Below, piece by piece: positions 56,458 through 63,916 of a stretch of DNA of 64,000 nt. Position 1 is the stretch's first letter. Every line of letters begins with the position of its first letter. The position numbers and the translations under genes were made by a program. Under the pieces are notes generated by a model, which was not told the origin of the DNA, did no database searches, and worked only from the letters and a program-made list of their open reading frames with translations. This DNA is from an uncultured Chlorobiaceae bacterium (lineage in GTDB: Bacteria > Bacteroidota > Chlorobiia > Chlorobiales > Chlorobiaceae): assembly GCA_903843305.1 (NCBI GenBank), contig CAIMPI010000031.1, positions 54,470 through 118,469 of the forward strand, given 5' to 3'.

Positions 56458-56522
56458 CCAGGCTCAGCCTTGCCATCGTCCTATTTTTTCCTTCCGGGAT
56501 GGAGTCCATGAGCACAGTTTAG
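56142..56522 (+). pseudogene. C-terminal remnant of a DUF3320-type helicase-associated protein
   Basis: In the third frame the stretch RRIARYHGFKRAGKQIQDIV, then KVGLFFWAEKYFRARLAPAR and ICTEEIRAIDKLLATIGDPV with ELARNLGIARLS, reads like the last domain of large DUF4011/DUF3320 helicase-nuclease proteins, from memory. No start or upstream part exists, and its first codons overlap the end of tonB. It is a recombination scar at the border of the cassette array. Confidence 0.5.
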
Positions 56523-56640
56523 TAACGACGATCTGATTTTTGGAGCGTAAAGATATTAGTGCTACAATGGTCTGTACGTAAGTTATAAAATTGGTGGTTA
56601 TGGAGTAAAAAAGGATGTTGACGGATTGTAAGCATCGTTT

Positions 56641-56804
56641 TTATGCCGATCCATATAAAACGCAGAAATAAAAAGCAATAACAGGTATAACTTATTTATA
56701 AAAAAACGGTTAGAGCTATTTATTTTGGTTTGAAAATGACGTCTTATATGGACTGCAACTCAAAAATCCGCAGTATAGGCGGATCCATCTAATTATTGTT
56801 ATAC
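56641..56804 (+). repeat. Long attC-like repeat, uninterrupted copy
   Basis: About 164 bp. It shares with 58182-58293 plus 59090-59138 the blocks GCAGAAATAAAAA, TTTATAAAAA, GGTTTGAAAATGACGTCTTA, a stem ATCCGC-N7-GCGGAT and CTAATTATTGTTA. It ends with GTTATAC (56798-56804), the start of the TIR cassette. It shows the empty site into which the group II intron inserted in the other copy. No ORF inside. Confidence 0.75.
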
Positions 56805-56838
56805 GTCGCAAGACATTCACTCACACACAGCAGCATAG

Positions 56839-57528
56839 ATGGCCCGAAATCGTCCAACTTTGTTTGTAGGTTCTTCATCGGAAGGTCTTAGAATTGCCAA
56901 GGCCATTCAAGTTCTTCTTGATCAATTTTGCGAAGTAACCATTTGGAGTCAAGGAATCTTTGGCTTAGGTGAAGGCACACTGGAATCATTGGTTAATGTT
57001 TTGGATGATTTTGATTTTGCCGCACTTGTGCTGACTCCAGATGACCTATTAACCAGTCGGAACGAATCATCTTCAGCTCCACGAGACAATGTTTTGTTTG
57101 AACTTGGTCTTTTCATGGGGGCTCTTGGTCGAAAACGAACATTTATCATCCATGATCGATCGGCAAAATTAAAAATGCCGTCTGATCTTGCTGGTGTATC
57201 TGCGGCTACCTATGAGCCTCATTCAACAGGGAACCTAAAAAGTGCACTTGGTGCCGCCGCAACTCGTATAGAAGACCAAATATTGAAGCTTGGTGTTAGA
57301 GATGCCGAACGTCTAAAGGGACTTTCTGAAGCGGCGCAAGGTTTTGATGAAGCAGCCTCACAGATGGAAAAACTGGTCGAACTTATTGCGCGTTCCAGAA
57401 AAGTTGAGCTGGACATTCTCTCTACTCAGTTTGGGCCATTGATCGCACCAGACAAGCTTAAGCAGATGAATCAAGATTTGGTCGATATAGAAGAAACACT
57501 TAGCCGTTCAAAAAAGCTGGTAACATGA
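56839..57528 (+). CDS. TIR-like (CAP12/PF10137-type) nucleotide-binding protein, cassette gene
   Basis: 229 residues. Residues 1-155 match the TIR-like domain found in CBASS/Pycsar effectors: PTLFVGSSSEGLRIAKAIQV, DDFDFAALVLTPDD, PRDNVLFELGLFMGALGRKR with the likely catalytic glutamate in FELG, and IIHDRSAKLKMPSDL. The remainder is a helical coiled region (EAASQMEKLVELIARSRKVE). No cyclase or STING partner is next to it. It lies in a cassette bounded by GTTATAC and GTATAAC. A standalone NAD-degrading defence protein is plausible. Confidence 0.8.
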   Translation: MARNRPTLFVGSSSEGLRIAKAIQVLLDQFCEVTIWSQGIFGLGEGTLESLVNVLDDFDFAALVLTPDDLLTSRNESSSAPRDNVLFELGLFMGALGRKRTFIIHDRSAKLKMPSDLAGVSAATYEPHSTGNLKSALGAAATRIEDQILKLGVRDAERLKGLSEAAQGFDEAASQMEKLVELIARSRKVELDILSTQFGPLIAPDKLKQMNQDLVDIEETLSRSKKLVT

Positions 57529-57535
57529 ATGTATC

Positions 57536-57625
57536 GTATAACATGGCGCTCAACGGGAGCGCGGTTATAGGTCAGTTTTGGTTTTCAGCCTCCCGTGGCC
57601 GCGCCCGGTTAGCTCTACGTTAGGT
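57536..57625 (+). repeat. attC site of the TIR cassette
   Basis: 90 bp from GTATAAC (57536-57542) to GTTAGGT (57619-57625). The left core is the exact complement of the cassette-start core GTTATAC at 56798, the hallmark of integron cassettes. Inner arms AACGGGAGCGCGG and CCGCGCCCGGTT pair apart from one extra base. Confidence 0.85.
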
Positions 57626-57661
57626 ATATCATAAACTCAACAAGAGAAAGTTAAGAGCATA

Positions 57662-57847
57662 ATGCCGACGATTTCAATGTTTTACGGGATTCTTATTCGG
57701 ATGTTTTTTCGGGATGCCGAGAAACATCATATACCGCACATACATGCAGATTATCAGGGAAACGTTGCAGTGTACTCTATCCCTGAAGGAACGCTATTGG
57801 CAGTAAATGGAAAGAAACCATTTCCGATAAAGGGACTTGATCAATGA
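57662..57847 (+). CDS. DUF4160 protein
   Basis: 61 residues: PTISMFYGILIRMFFRDAEK, HHIPHIHADYQG and VYSIPEGTLLAVNGKKPFP, the DUF4160 family. It overlaps the DUF2442 gene by 4 bp. The two form a widespread pair suspected to be a toxin-antitoxin module. The product is a little shorter than usual (~80), ending at GLDQ. Confidence 0.85.
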   Translation: MPTISMFYGILIRMFFRDAEKHHIPHIHADYQGNVAVYSIPEGTLLAVNGKKPFPIKGLDQ

Positions 57848-58089
57848 GAATTGCAGAACTACATCCACAACCTGATTGGGTGTTGTCAATTGTTTCGGAA
57901 GATGGCCGTGTTGGTCGTTTTGATGTCACTCCTTATCTGGAATACGAAGCGTTTGAAGAGCTTCGTGACCATGGTGAATTCATAAAGGTTATCAACGGAG
58001 GATACTTTGTCGAATGGGCGTGTGGTGCGGATTTGTCAGCGGACACAATTGAGGCGCAATGGAAGGTTGTTGGTAAAGCAGAGCAGTAG
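57844..58089 (+). CDS. DUF2442 protein
   Basis: 81 residues: ELHPQPDWVLSIVSEDGRVG, FDVTPYLEYEAFEELRD and IEAQWKVVG place it in DUF2442. Together with the DUF4160 gene it fills one cassette after GTTAGGT at 57619. Such paired small genes are common integron cargo and help keep the array. Confidence 0.85.
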   Translation: MRIAELHPQPDWVLSIVSEDGRVGRFDVTPYLEYEAFEELRDHGEFIKVINGGYFVEWACGADLSADTIEAQWKVVGKAEQ

Positions 58090-58116
58090 AACACTGTCTG
58101 ACCTTCTGTTATTTAT

Positions 58117-58184
58117 TGATACTAAATCGTTCGCCATCAGTGGTTTACAGCCCGGTTGACGGCTTATAGTCAACGTTGTTATGC
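58117..58184 (+). repeat. Degenerate attC-like site after DUF2442
   Basis: Begins near ATACTAAAT (expected ATACCTAAC, the complement of the cassette start GTTAGGTAT) and ends GTTATGC (58178-58184). Contains the small hairpin GTTGAC...GTCAAC. It is weaker than the other sites. Confidence 0.4.
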
Positions 58185-59138
58185 TGATCCGTATAAGATG
58201 CAGAAATAAAAACAAATAGTTGGTTTAAGTGATTTATAAAAAGTAGGTTAGCGATATTTTTGATGGTTTGAAAATGACGTCTTATATGGGTCAGTGCGAC
58301 GTGAAGGCGCGTAGTAGAATTGTCCGGTAGAACGGACCCGCTGTTCAGTCAGCGGAGCCCACTGGCACATGCAAGATAAGCAATTGCCTTGTGTGAAGCT
58401 GTCGGAAAAGTACCCGCAGGAAACTGTAGACAAACCCGTGAGGGGAAGTTGAATCTGCCAGTAACAGGCGGAGAGGGGCGAGGGCTAGAATGATGTGGCT
58501 AACTCAGGTGAACTGTTGATAAACATCGTAAATAAGAACGAGCCAAAGTTACTGACAGGCTCGAACCAAAAGGTACGCGGGTAGGTGAGTTCCTTTAATC
58601 CTGGACTTACACCGACAATAACCCCCGCCGGTGAAAAGACAGAGCCTAACTCATTCGCATATTCGTTACGCGGAACACGGAAACCCCATACCTCCGCCCG
58701 ATTATGTCGGGCAATTGAACCGTAAGGGGCGACAATGGAAGTGTGGGCACAAGATCGGGGAGAAAGCGAATGCCGTCCTGTAATGGGACGGATAGGGGTT
58801 GCAACATCACCTCACGCGAAAGCGGGCAGACTTCCTCGGGGTCTCGCGCTACAGGAATACTGAAAAACCTGCATAATGATGGAAAGCAAATTAATACGGA
58901 TTTTTCCCTATGTGCGCCATCAGATCATTATGATCAAGCAGGCTGCAGTCCTAATGTAGAGGTAGGGAGTATTTTGATCTTTACCGGGTACAGCAATGTG
59001 CCTTTGCGCGGCTTGAGCCCGGTACGGCGAAAGTTGTACGCCGGGTTCTTAGGGGACGGTGGCGCAGCAATGCGCTGCTGTTACCCGATTAACTTCAAAA
59101 TCCGCAGTATAGGCGGATCAATCTAATTATTGTTAGGC
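58182..59138 (+). repeat. Long attC-like repeat, copy interrupted by a group II intron
   Basis: Exon-like flanks 58182-58293 and 59090-59138 together match the uninterrupted repeat at 56641-56804. The 3' end GTTAGGC (59132-59138) is a perfect integron core and starts the hydrolase cassette. No ORF other than chance frames. Confidence 0.75.
58294..59089 (+). mobile_element. ORF-less group II intron
   Basis: The 796-bp element begins GTGCGACGTGAAGG, a typical group II 5' end, and carries domain V at 59015-59048 (34 nt, GAGCCCGG...GAAA...CCGGGTTC) followed by a domain VI hairpin at 59049-59089 ending CCCGAT. Joining 58293 to 59090 restores the length of the uninterrupted repeat at 56755/56756. 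No reverse transcriptase is encoded; domain IV is short. It would need a maturase in trans to move. The 34-nt domain V favours IIA/IIB over IIC. Confidence 0.85.
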
Positions 59139-59196
59139 AAATGGTTGCGTCCAAGCTAAGTAGCAGAAAGTAATCAAAAACATACGCAGGTTAAAA

Positions 59197-60087
59197 ATGA
59201 GAAGAAGTGACAGTCGGCAGGCACTGATAGACAAGATTGATTGCTCAGTAAAGCAGGGGCAGATAAGTGCTGGTTCAGTGAATACTGCTTACCTTTCTGC
59301 TGGGGAGGGATTGCCCGTCATATTTCTGCATGGAGCAGGTGCTGGAGCTGTTACCTGGTATCCATCGATCGGAGCTGTTTCAAAGAGCTACCATGTGATC
59401 GCTCCTGACATTGTGGGCTACGGAGAATCTGATAAACCTGATGCTCCCTACGATCGGGCATACTTTTCAAAATGGCTAAATGAATTTCTGTCGGCATTAA
59501 ATATCTCTAAAGCGCATGTCGTCGGTCTATCTCAAGGAGGAGCAATTGCTCTCCAATTTGCTTTAGAAAATCCTGATATGATTGATAAGCTTGTTCTAGT
59601 GGATGCTGGGGGGCTTGGTGCGCGGCTTCCTTTTGCTTCATTTCTAGGTATGCTTTGGCTAAACATCTTTCCATCTTCTCTTGCAAATCGCTTTTACTCT
59701 CGTTTCATACTGTTTAATCCTGATAGCAGGGATCCGAATCACGGACAATATTCCGTCGAGGTTATTAAGAAAACTGGCGGCAAGAATGCATTTCAACAAG
59801 GCCGAGGGGCAGCTGTTTCAACAATATCCGATAACCTGCTTCGACAGATAAAGAAAGACACTCTGATTATTTGGGGGGAAAACGACCAGCTTTTCGCTAT
59901 CGAGCATGGCGAGGCGGCGGCCAAGGCTATGCCTAATGCAAGGCTATGTAGAATTCCATGCGCAGGGCATTTGCCATTGATGGATCAGCCCGAAATTTTT
60001 AACGCGATTCTTCTTGAGTTTTTAAACGAAAATATACTCGCCAAAGTAGAAAATATGCCTAACAAGTCGTCCAGGCCGACCCGCTAA
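59197..60087 (+). CDS. Alpha/beta hydrolase, cassette gene
   Basis: 296 residues. Oxyanion motif FLHGAGAGAVTWYPS, nucleophile GLSQGGAIALQFA, acid in IIWGENDQLF and histidine in CAGHLPLMDQPE make a full triad. The substrate is unknown; it resembles small-molecule esterases or dienelactone-type hydrolases. The last ten codons (PNKSSRPTR) run into the attC site, as often seen in cassettes. The cassette runs from 59133 to 60109. Confidence 0.88.
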   Translation: MRRSDSRQALIDKIDCSVKQGQISAGSVNTAYLSAGEGLPVIFLHGAGAGAVTWYPSIGAVSKSYHVIAPDIVGYGESDKPDAPYDRAYFSKWLNEFLSALNISKAHVVGLSQGGAIALQFALENPDMIDKLVLVDAGGLGARLPFASFLGMLWLNIFPSSLANRFYSRFILFNPDSRDPNHGQYSVEVIKKTGGKNAFQQGRGAAVSTISDNLLRQIKKDTLIIWGENDQLFAIEHGEAAAKAMPNARLCRIPCAGHLPLMDQPEIFNAILLEFLNENILAKVENMPNKSSRPTR

Positions 60088-60115
60088 TGTGCGCCGCTCA
60101 ACTCTGGTGTTAGGC
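60057..60115 (+). repeat. 59-bp attC site
   Basis: GCCTAAC (60057-60063) to GTTAGGC (60109-60115), exactly 59 bp. The left core is the perfect complement of the cassette-start core GTTAGGC at 59132. This is the clearest attC site in the window. Confidence 0.9.
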
Positions 60116-60177
60116 CCCATAGAAGATCGCCGTGCGGTTCGTTTGACAATCTCATTAATTGTAGCTACATTAAAGTT

Positions 60178-60447
60178 ATGAGAGTCGAGTTCGATCCCGC
60201 CAAGGACGCGGTAAACCAGGCGAAGCATGGTGTGTCTCTGGCTATGGCAGGCGACCTCGACTGGGAAGCCGCATTGGTGTGGGTTGATGAACGGTTTGAG
60301 TATGGCGAGTCGCGGATGATTGCGCTCGCTCCGCAAACCGAAATCCTGTACTGCGTGGTATTTGTAGACCGAGGCGAAGTTCGAAGGGTCATCAGTCTGC
60401 GCCGTGCCAATCGTCGAGAGGTGAAACACTATGTCGAAAATCTCTAA
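60178..60447 (+). CDS. brnT: BrnT-type toxin
   Basis: 89 residues, BrnT ribonuclease family (RelE-like fold): VEFDPAKDAVNQAKHGVSL, DERFEYGESRMIALAP and RVISLRRANRREVKHY. It would cleave RNA and stop growth unless bound by BrnA, whose gene overlaps by 17 bp. First gene in the cassette after the 59-bp attC site. Confidence 0.93.
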   Translation: MRVEFDPAKDAVNQAKHGVSLAMAGDLDWEAALVWVDERFEYGESRMIALAPQTEILYCVVFVDRGEVRRVISLRRANRREVKHYVENL

Positions 60448-60730
60448 GCGTTCAACTATCCTCGTGCCCACTGCGGAGGAGGACAAGGCTATTACTGCGG
60501 CAGCTAAAAGTGATCCTGACGCGCAGCCTCTCACGCCAAAGCAACTGAAGGCGATGGTGCCAATCCGCGCCTTGCGTGGTCGTCCGAGGTCTGAAAACAA
60601 GAAGCTGCTTGTGTCCGTGCGTTATAGCCCCGAGGTCGTTGCCTACTTCAAGTCAACCGGTGAAGGTTGGCAATCGCGAATGGATGGAGTGCTTCGTGAG
60701 TACGTAACGCGCCATTCCCGTAGCGTGTAA
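60431..60730 (+). CDS. brnA: BrnA-type antitoxin
   Basis: 99 residues. The C-terminal ribbon-helix-helix region reads KKLLVSVRYSPEVVAYFKST and GWQSRMDGVLREYV, typical of BrnA, which neutralises BrnT and represses the operon. The toxin-first order is normal for this pair. Confidence 0.92.
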   Translation: MSKISKRSTILVPTAEEDKAITAAAKSDPDAQPLTPKQLKAMVPIRALRGRPRSENKKLLVSVRYSPEVVAYFKSTGEGWQSRMDGVLREYVTRHSRSV

Positions 60731-60737
60731 AATGTGA

Positions 60738-60938
60738 CCGAATCCTACGGAAAATTTGGCATCTGTTCTTGACAAAGCAGGGAAAGTTGGCGAAGTGTTG
60801 ATAAAACGTAAAGATGGGACAATATTTGTCATCAAGCCGATCACAAAAAACGATTCTCCACTTGATGTTAAAGGCATCGATTTAAATTTATCGAGAAATG
60901 AAATTCTTGAATTATTGCATGAGGTTAGACAAAGATAA
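60738..60938 (+). pseudogene. Phd/YefM-like antitoxin lacking its N-terminus
   Basis: From 60738 the frame reads ENLASVLDKAGKVGEVLIKR and then FVIKPI, DVKGIDLNLSRNEILELLHE. This matches prevent-host-death antitoxins except that the first ~10 residues, which form the first DNA-binding strand, are missing; the only start is a TTG at 60756. No toxin follows. It is a truncated orphan inside the BrnTA cassette. Confidence 0.6.
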
Positions 60939-60955
60939 TTAAAGTAAGATTTGAA

Positions 60956-61089
60956 GCCCAACACAGGCGTAGAGCGGTTGCCGCTAAAAAGATTCTCGAT
61001 TACAAACACGTGAAGTTTATAAAATGAGATGATGCTAACAAAAAAATGCAGCCGAGGCAAAAAACGCGCGGCTGATTTCTGTGTTAGGC
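60956..61089 (+). repeat. attC-like site after the antitoxin fragment
   Basis: Left GCCCAACACAG (60956-60966) pairs in 10 of 11 positions with right CTGTGTTAGGC (61079-61089), ending in the core GTTAGGC. An inner TGCTAAC at 61033 gives an alternative 57-bp site. Last site of the array that I can see. Confidence 0.7.
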
Positions 61090-61218
61090 ATCTTATAACA
61101 TAGGGAAGCATATTATCTCATAAAAAAGTTGACGATCAGAAAATATTTTCATACAGGTATCTTTATACGAAAAAGAGACCTGATTCAGTAACAATCGGTA
61201 ATCAACGAGGAGGGAGAT

Positions 61219-61413
61219 ATGAGCAGTGTTGTCTCAGTCAAAGAACAGATGTCCAATATTATTCAAGACCAACCAGAAGACAGTTCCTATGAGGAAATTC
61301 TGAAAGAATTGGCTTTTGCGCTCATGATTGATCGCGGGATGGCGGATTCCCGTGCCAGTCGAACGATTTCACATGACGAGATGAAACGGAGAATCGCGGG
61401 ATGGCAAGCATAA
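61219..61413 (+). CDS. Small antitoxin-like protein
   Basis: 64 residues (EQMSNIIQDQPEDSSYEEIL, KELAFALMIDRGMADSRASR, SHDEMKRRIAGW). The pattern matches antitoxins paired with ParE/RelE toxins. A GGAGGGAG ribosome binding site precedes the ATG, stronger than in core genes. It overlaps the toxin gene by 13 bp and follows the last attC core, so it may be a further cassette without a visible right end. Confidence 0.8.
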   Translation: MSSVVSVKEQMSNIIQDQPEDSSYEEILKELAFALMIDRGMADSRASRTISHDEMKRRIAGWQA

Positions 61414-61694
61414 ACTGGACAGAGGAAGGTGAACGATGGCTTAGTGAGATTTATACGTATATTATTCGGGAGAATCCCGCTGCGGCCGTCAAAGTAGTAG
61501 AGGCGATTTACAACAAAGTGGACTTGTTGAAGACATTTCCCTATCTTGGCTCTCGGTATGATCCTGAATCCGAGGATGACATCCGGATCTTGTTGTATGG
61601 ACATTATCGGATTGCGTATCTCGTCAAATCCGATCAGCAGATTGATATTTTGGGGGTTTTTCATACTGCACTGAAGATCGAACAGTATCTCTAA
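61401..61694 (+). CDS. ParE/RelE-superfamily toxin
   Basis: 97 residues: INWTEEGERWLSEIYTYIIR, NPAAAVKVVEAIYNKVDLL, FPYLGSRYDPESEDDIRIL and YGHYRIAYLV fit the ParE/RelE fold. It would attack gyrase or mRNA. Paired with the antitoxin gene just upstream. Confidence 0.9.
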   Translation: MASINWTEEGERWLSEIYTYIIRENPAAAVKVVEAIYNKVDLLKTFPYLGSRYDPESEDDIRILLYGHYRIAYLVKSDQQIDILGVFHTALKIEQYL

Positions 61695-61719
61695 TGTGGT
61701 GACAAGGTAGGAGGCCAGC

Positions 61720-61960
61720 ATGAGGAAAGCCAAATTAACATTGCACCCTGGACAGCACGGAACCAAGCAATGGCTCAGTATGGCGACCGTCTGTTGTGTG
61801 CGCGTGTATCTATGATCTGCAATGTAAGACGCGTGTGACGATCGTTGGATTGATCGTGGAAGAGGCGGACTGGATGCTGAGTCGGTTCAACCAGGGATCA
61901 TGTCCTGTATTCCTGAACCCGGGTTTATACCATTCCCACTGGTATGTTATCGATGGTTGA
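61720..61960 (+). pseudogene. Decayed small conserved gene (LTLHPGQHGTK type)
   Basis: Starts MRKAKLTLHPGQHGTKQ, continues in a second frame as AQYGDRLLCARVS and in a third as DLQCKTRVTIVGLIVEEADW. These pieces together match a short conserved hypothetical often found near mobile elements. At least two frameshifts are needed. Its tail runs into the 3' end of the convergent ATPase gene. Confidence 0.55.
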
Positions 61961-63145
61961 TGTGATCGGGAGATACATGGGGGCAAGCGAGATGATGCAT
62001 CCCTGCCCGATCGGTTGTTTCAGGGTTTGAAGTACCTCGAAATGGCCAGTGGCATCTTTTCCCGGACTTGCCGATTTTTTTATTTCTACCGGATAGAGTG
62101 TGCCGTTTTGATGAATGAGCAGATCGATCTCTTTGGCATCCTTGTCGCGATAGTAGTAAATGGGGGCACGCTTTCCGTTGTGCCACCAGCTTTTGATGAT
62201 CTCCGATACCACCCAGCTTTCAAGAATGGCTCCTGACATCGCTCCCGCTTCCAGCGTTTCGGGTGAGGTCCACTCGGTCAGCCAGGCTGCAAGTCCCGTA
62301 TCGAGGAAGTACAGTTTCGGGGTTTTCACCACTCTTTTGTTGATATTGGTGTGCCACGATTCGAGCAGGTAGACGATGCCTGAGTTTTCAAGAATCGAGA
62401 GCCATCGTTTTCCGGTCGCATGGTTGATGTCGCTGTTGCGGCAAAGATCCAGGATATTGAGCATCTGGCCGGTTCGTGCTGCACAGGAGCGGAGAAATCT
62501 CAGGAATGCACTTTCGTCGCCGACATTGGCCAGATCCCGCACATCACGTTGCAGATAGGTCTGGACGTATGAACTGTAGAACAGGTCATGATCGGCAGGA
62601 TTCTCCTGATGAAGAGCGGGAAACGATCCAAGCCAGATTTTCCGGTAGAGTTCCGGCAGAAGCAATTGCCGGCTTTCTGCACGTTGTTTCATGACTTCAG
62701 GAACTGGCAGAAACGGCTCGGCAGAAGGAGTGGCTAAAAGCTCTCTCTGCGAGAATCCAAGCAGGTTGACTACCCCGACACGACCAGCGAGCGATTCACT
62801 GCCCCCCTTCATCAAATGGAATTGCTGTGAACCGGTGAGCCAGAATTTTCCGGCTTCCGGTTCGTTGTCCACCGCCATTTTGATGTAGGGCAGGAGCTGG
62901 GGTGCGTACTGGATTTCGTCGATGAGAACCGGTGAGGTAAAGCGTTGCAGGAACAGCGCGGGTTCTTCCTTGGCGAGTGCCCGGAGCATCGGGTCGTCAA
63001 GAGTGGCATACGACCGCTCTTCTCCTGCCAGGTATCGAAGGAATGTTGTTTTTCCGGTTTGGCGAGGTCCGGTCAGCAGCATGACGGGGAATTGTTGACT
63101 CGCTTGCAGAAAAAAACGCTCAAGTGTTCTTGTTTTATATGGCAT
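61925..63145 (-). CDS. AAA ATPase with DUF4143 C-terminal domain
   Basis: 406 residues from MPYKTRTLERFF. Walker A LLTGPRQTGKTTFLRYLAG, Walker B PVLIDEIQYAPQLLPYI, sensor WLTGSQQFHLMKG, then DUF4143 (LYFLDTGLAAWLTEWTSPET, KDAKEIDLLIHQNGTLYPVE), which has a nuclease-like D...E-x-K pattern. A widespread accessory protein of unproven function, perhaps in stress or phage response. The longer upstream start at 63202 adds a hydrophobic stretch unlikely to be real. Confidence 0.9.
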   Translation of the reverse strand: MPYKTRTLERFFLQASQQFPVMLLTGPRQTGKTTFLRYLAGEERSYATLDDPMLRALAKEEPALFLQRFTSPVLIDEIQYAPQLLPYIKMAVDNEPEAGKFWLTGSQQFHLMKGGSESLAGRVGVVNLLGFSQRELLATPSAEPFLPVPEVMKQRAESRQLLLPELYRKIWLGSFPALHQENPADHDLFYSSYVQTYLQRDVRDLANVGDESAFLRFLRSCAARTGQMLNILDLCRNSDINHATGKRWLSILENSGIVYLLESWHTNINKRVVKTPKLYFLDTGLAAWLTEWTSPETLEAGAMSGAILESWVVSEIIKSWWHNGKRAPIYYYRDKDAKEIDLLIHQNGTLYPVEIKKSASPGKDATGHFEVLQTLKQPIGQGCIISLAPMYLPITSTIDNIPVGMV

Positions 63146-63390
63146 GTTTTGGCTGATTTTATTATAGAGTATAAAAATAGTCGAAAAAATGGAAGGGAGC
63201 AACAGGTAAAAAAGATAGTACCTCTGAGTGTGATGCAGGTGGCGAAAAGGTTCGGAGCGTAAAGTTAAAGTGGTTACTATTTGGCCTTTTTTATAAAAAA
63301 CAATTACGGGGTTTCAATGTAATGAAGTTTATGGAGAGGTGAGAGGTGTCTTATCGCCATTATAACTATAGTTCCGAGCAATAGCGTCCT

Positions 63391-63420
63391 GGGAATGCCG
63401 AGCTGGAGTTCGGCATTCCC
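63391..63420. terminator. Strong hairpin in the 63.2-63.6 kb spacer
   Basis: GGGAATGCCGA (63391-63401) and TCGGCATTCCC (63410-63420) form a perfect 11-bp stem with an 8-nt loop. No T run follows on either strand. The rest of the 470-bp spacer holds no gene up to the IS end at about 63464. Confidence 0.45.
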
Positions 63421-63463
63421 GGGTATAAGCTCAAAGATTTCGATACATCCTTACCGAATAACC

Positions 63464-63860
63464 TGTAACGGAAGTTCCAGGCTTAATTTTGCATAACGCT
63501 CAATAAGAAATGAGTTTATGAGAAATTAACGTTAAAAACGTGCACACTAATATTTTGATGAACAATTTATTTTTATAAATTAAAGGCATACAATATGATA
63601 TTAAATCATAGCCACCATGTACCTCGACACCAGCACTGCTACTATTAATGGTAAAAGCTATTGCCGATATCTTCTGCGCGAATCCTATCGTGAAAATGGC
63701 AAGGTAAAACATCGTACAATCGCCAATATCTCAGAGTGTTCTTCAGAGGAAATCGCAGCCATTAAATTAGCTCTACAGTATAAACACAACTTGTCGGCAC
63801 TGCTCAATATTGAAGACGTCAATCTTAACGACGGTCTTCGCGTAGGAGTTGTTATTGCCT
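63464..63860 (+). mobile_element. IS1634-like element, left end, interrupted
   Basis: Begins near CCTGTAACGGAAGTTCCAGG and contains the transposase start at 63617. It is cut off after about 82 codons by a second element of the same family, so only the left part is visible here; the remainder would lie beyond the window. Confidence 0.65.
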
Positions 63861-63916
63861 TGAAACGGAAGTTCCAGCCCCATTTTTCATTAACTCCTTA
63901 TAGGCAGTACTTTTAA
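63617..63916 (+). pseudogene. IS1634-family transposase, N-terminal fragment
   Basis: 99-residue frame. Residues 1-82 (MYLDTSTATINGKSYCRYLL, ESYRENGKVKHRTIANIS, NDGLRVGVVIAL) match the N-terminus of IS1634 transposases, normally ~550 residues. The last ~17 residues (KRKFQPHFSLTPYRQYF) are encoded by the end of the second IS and are not transposase. The gene is therefore broken. Confidence 0.75.

Noticed and set aside
58743..59126. 127-codon ORF inside the 58-59 kb region
   Set aside because: It lies within the group II intron, including domain V, and its translation (Ser/Gly/Arg-rich) resembles no protein. RNA structure explains the sequence.
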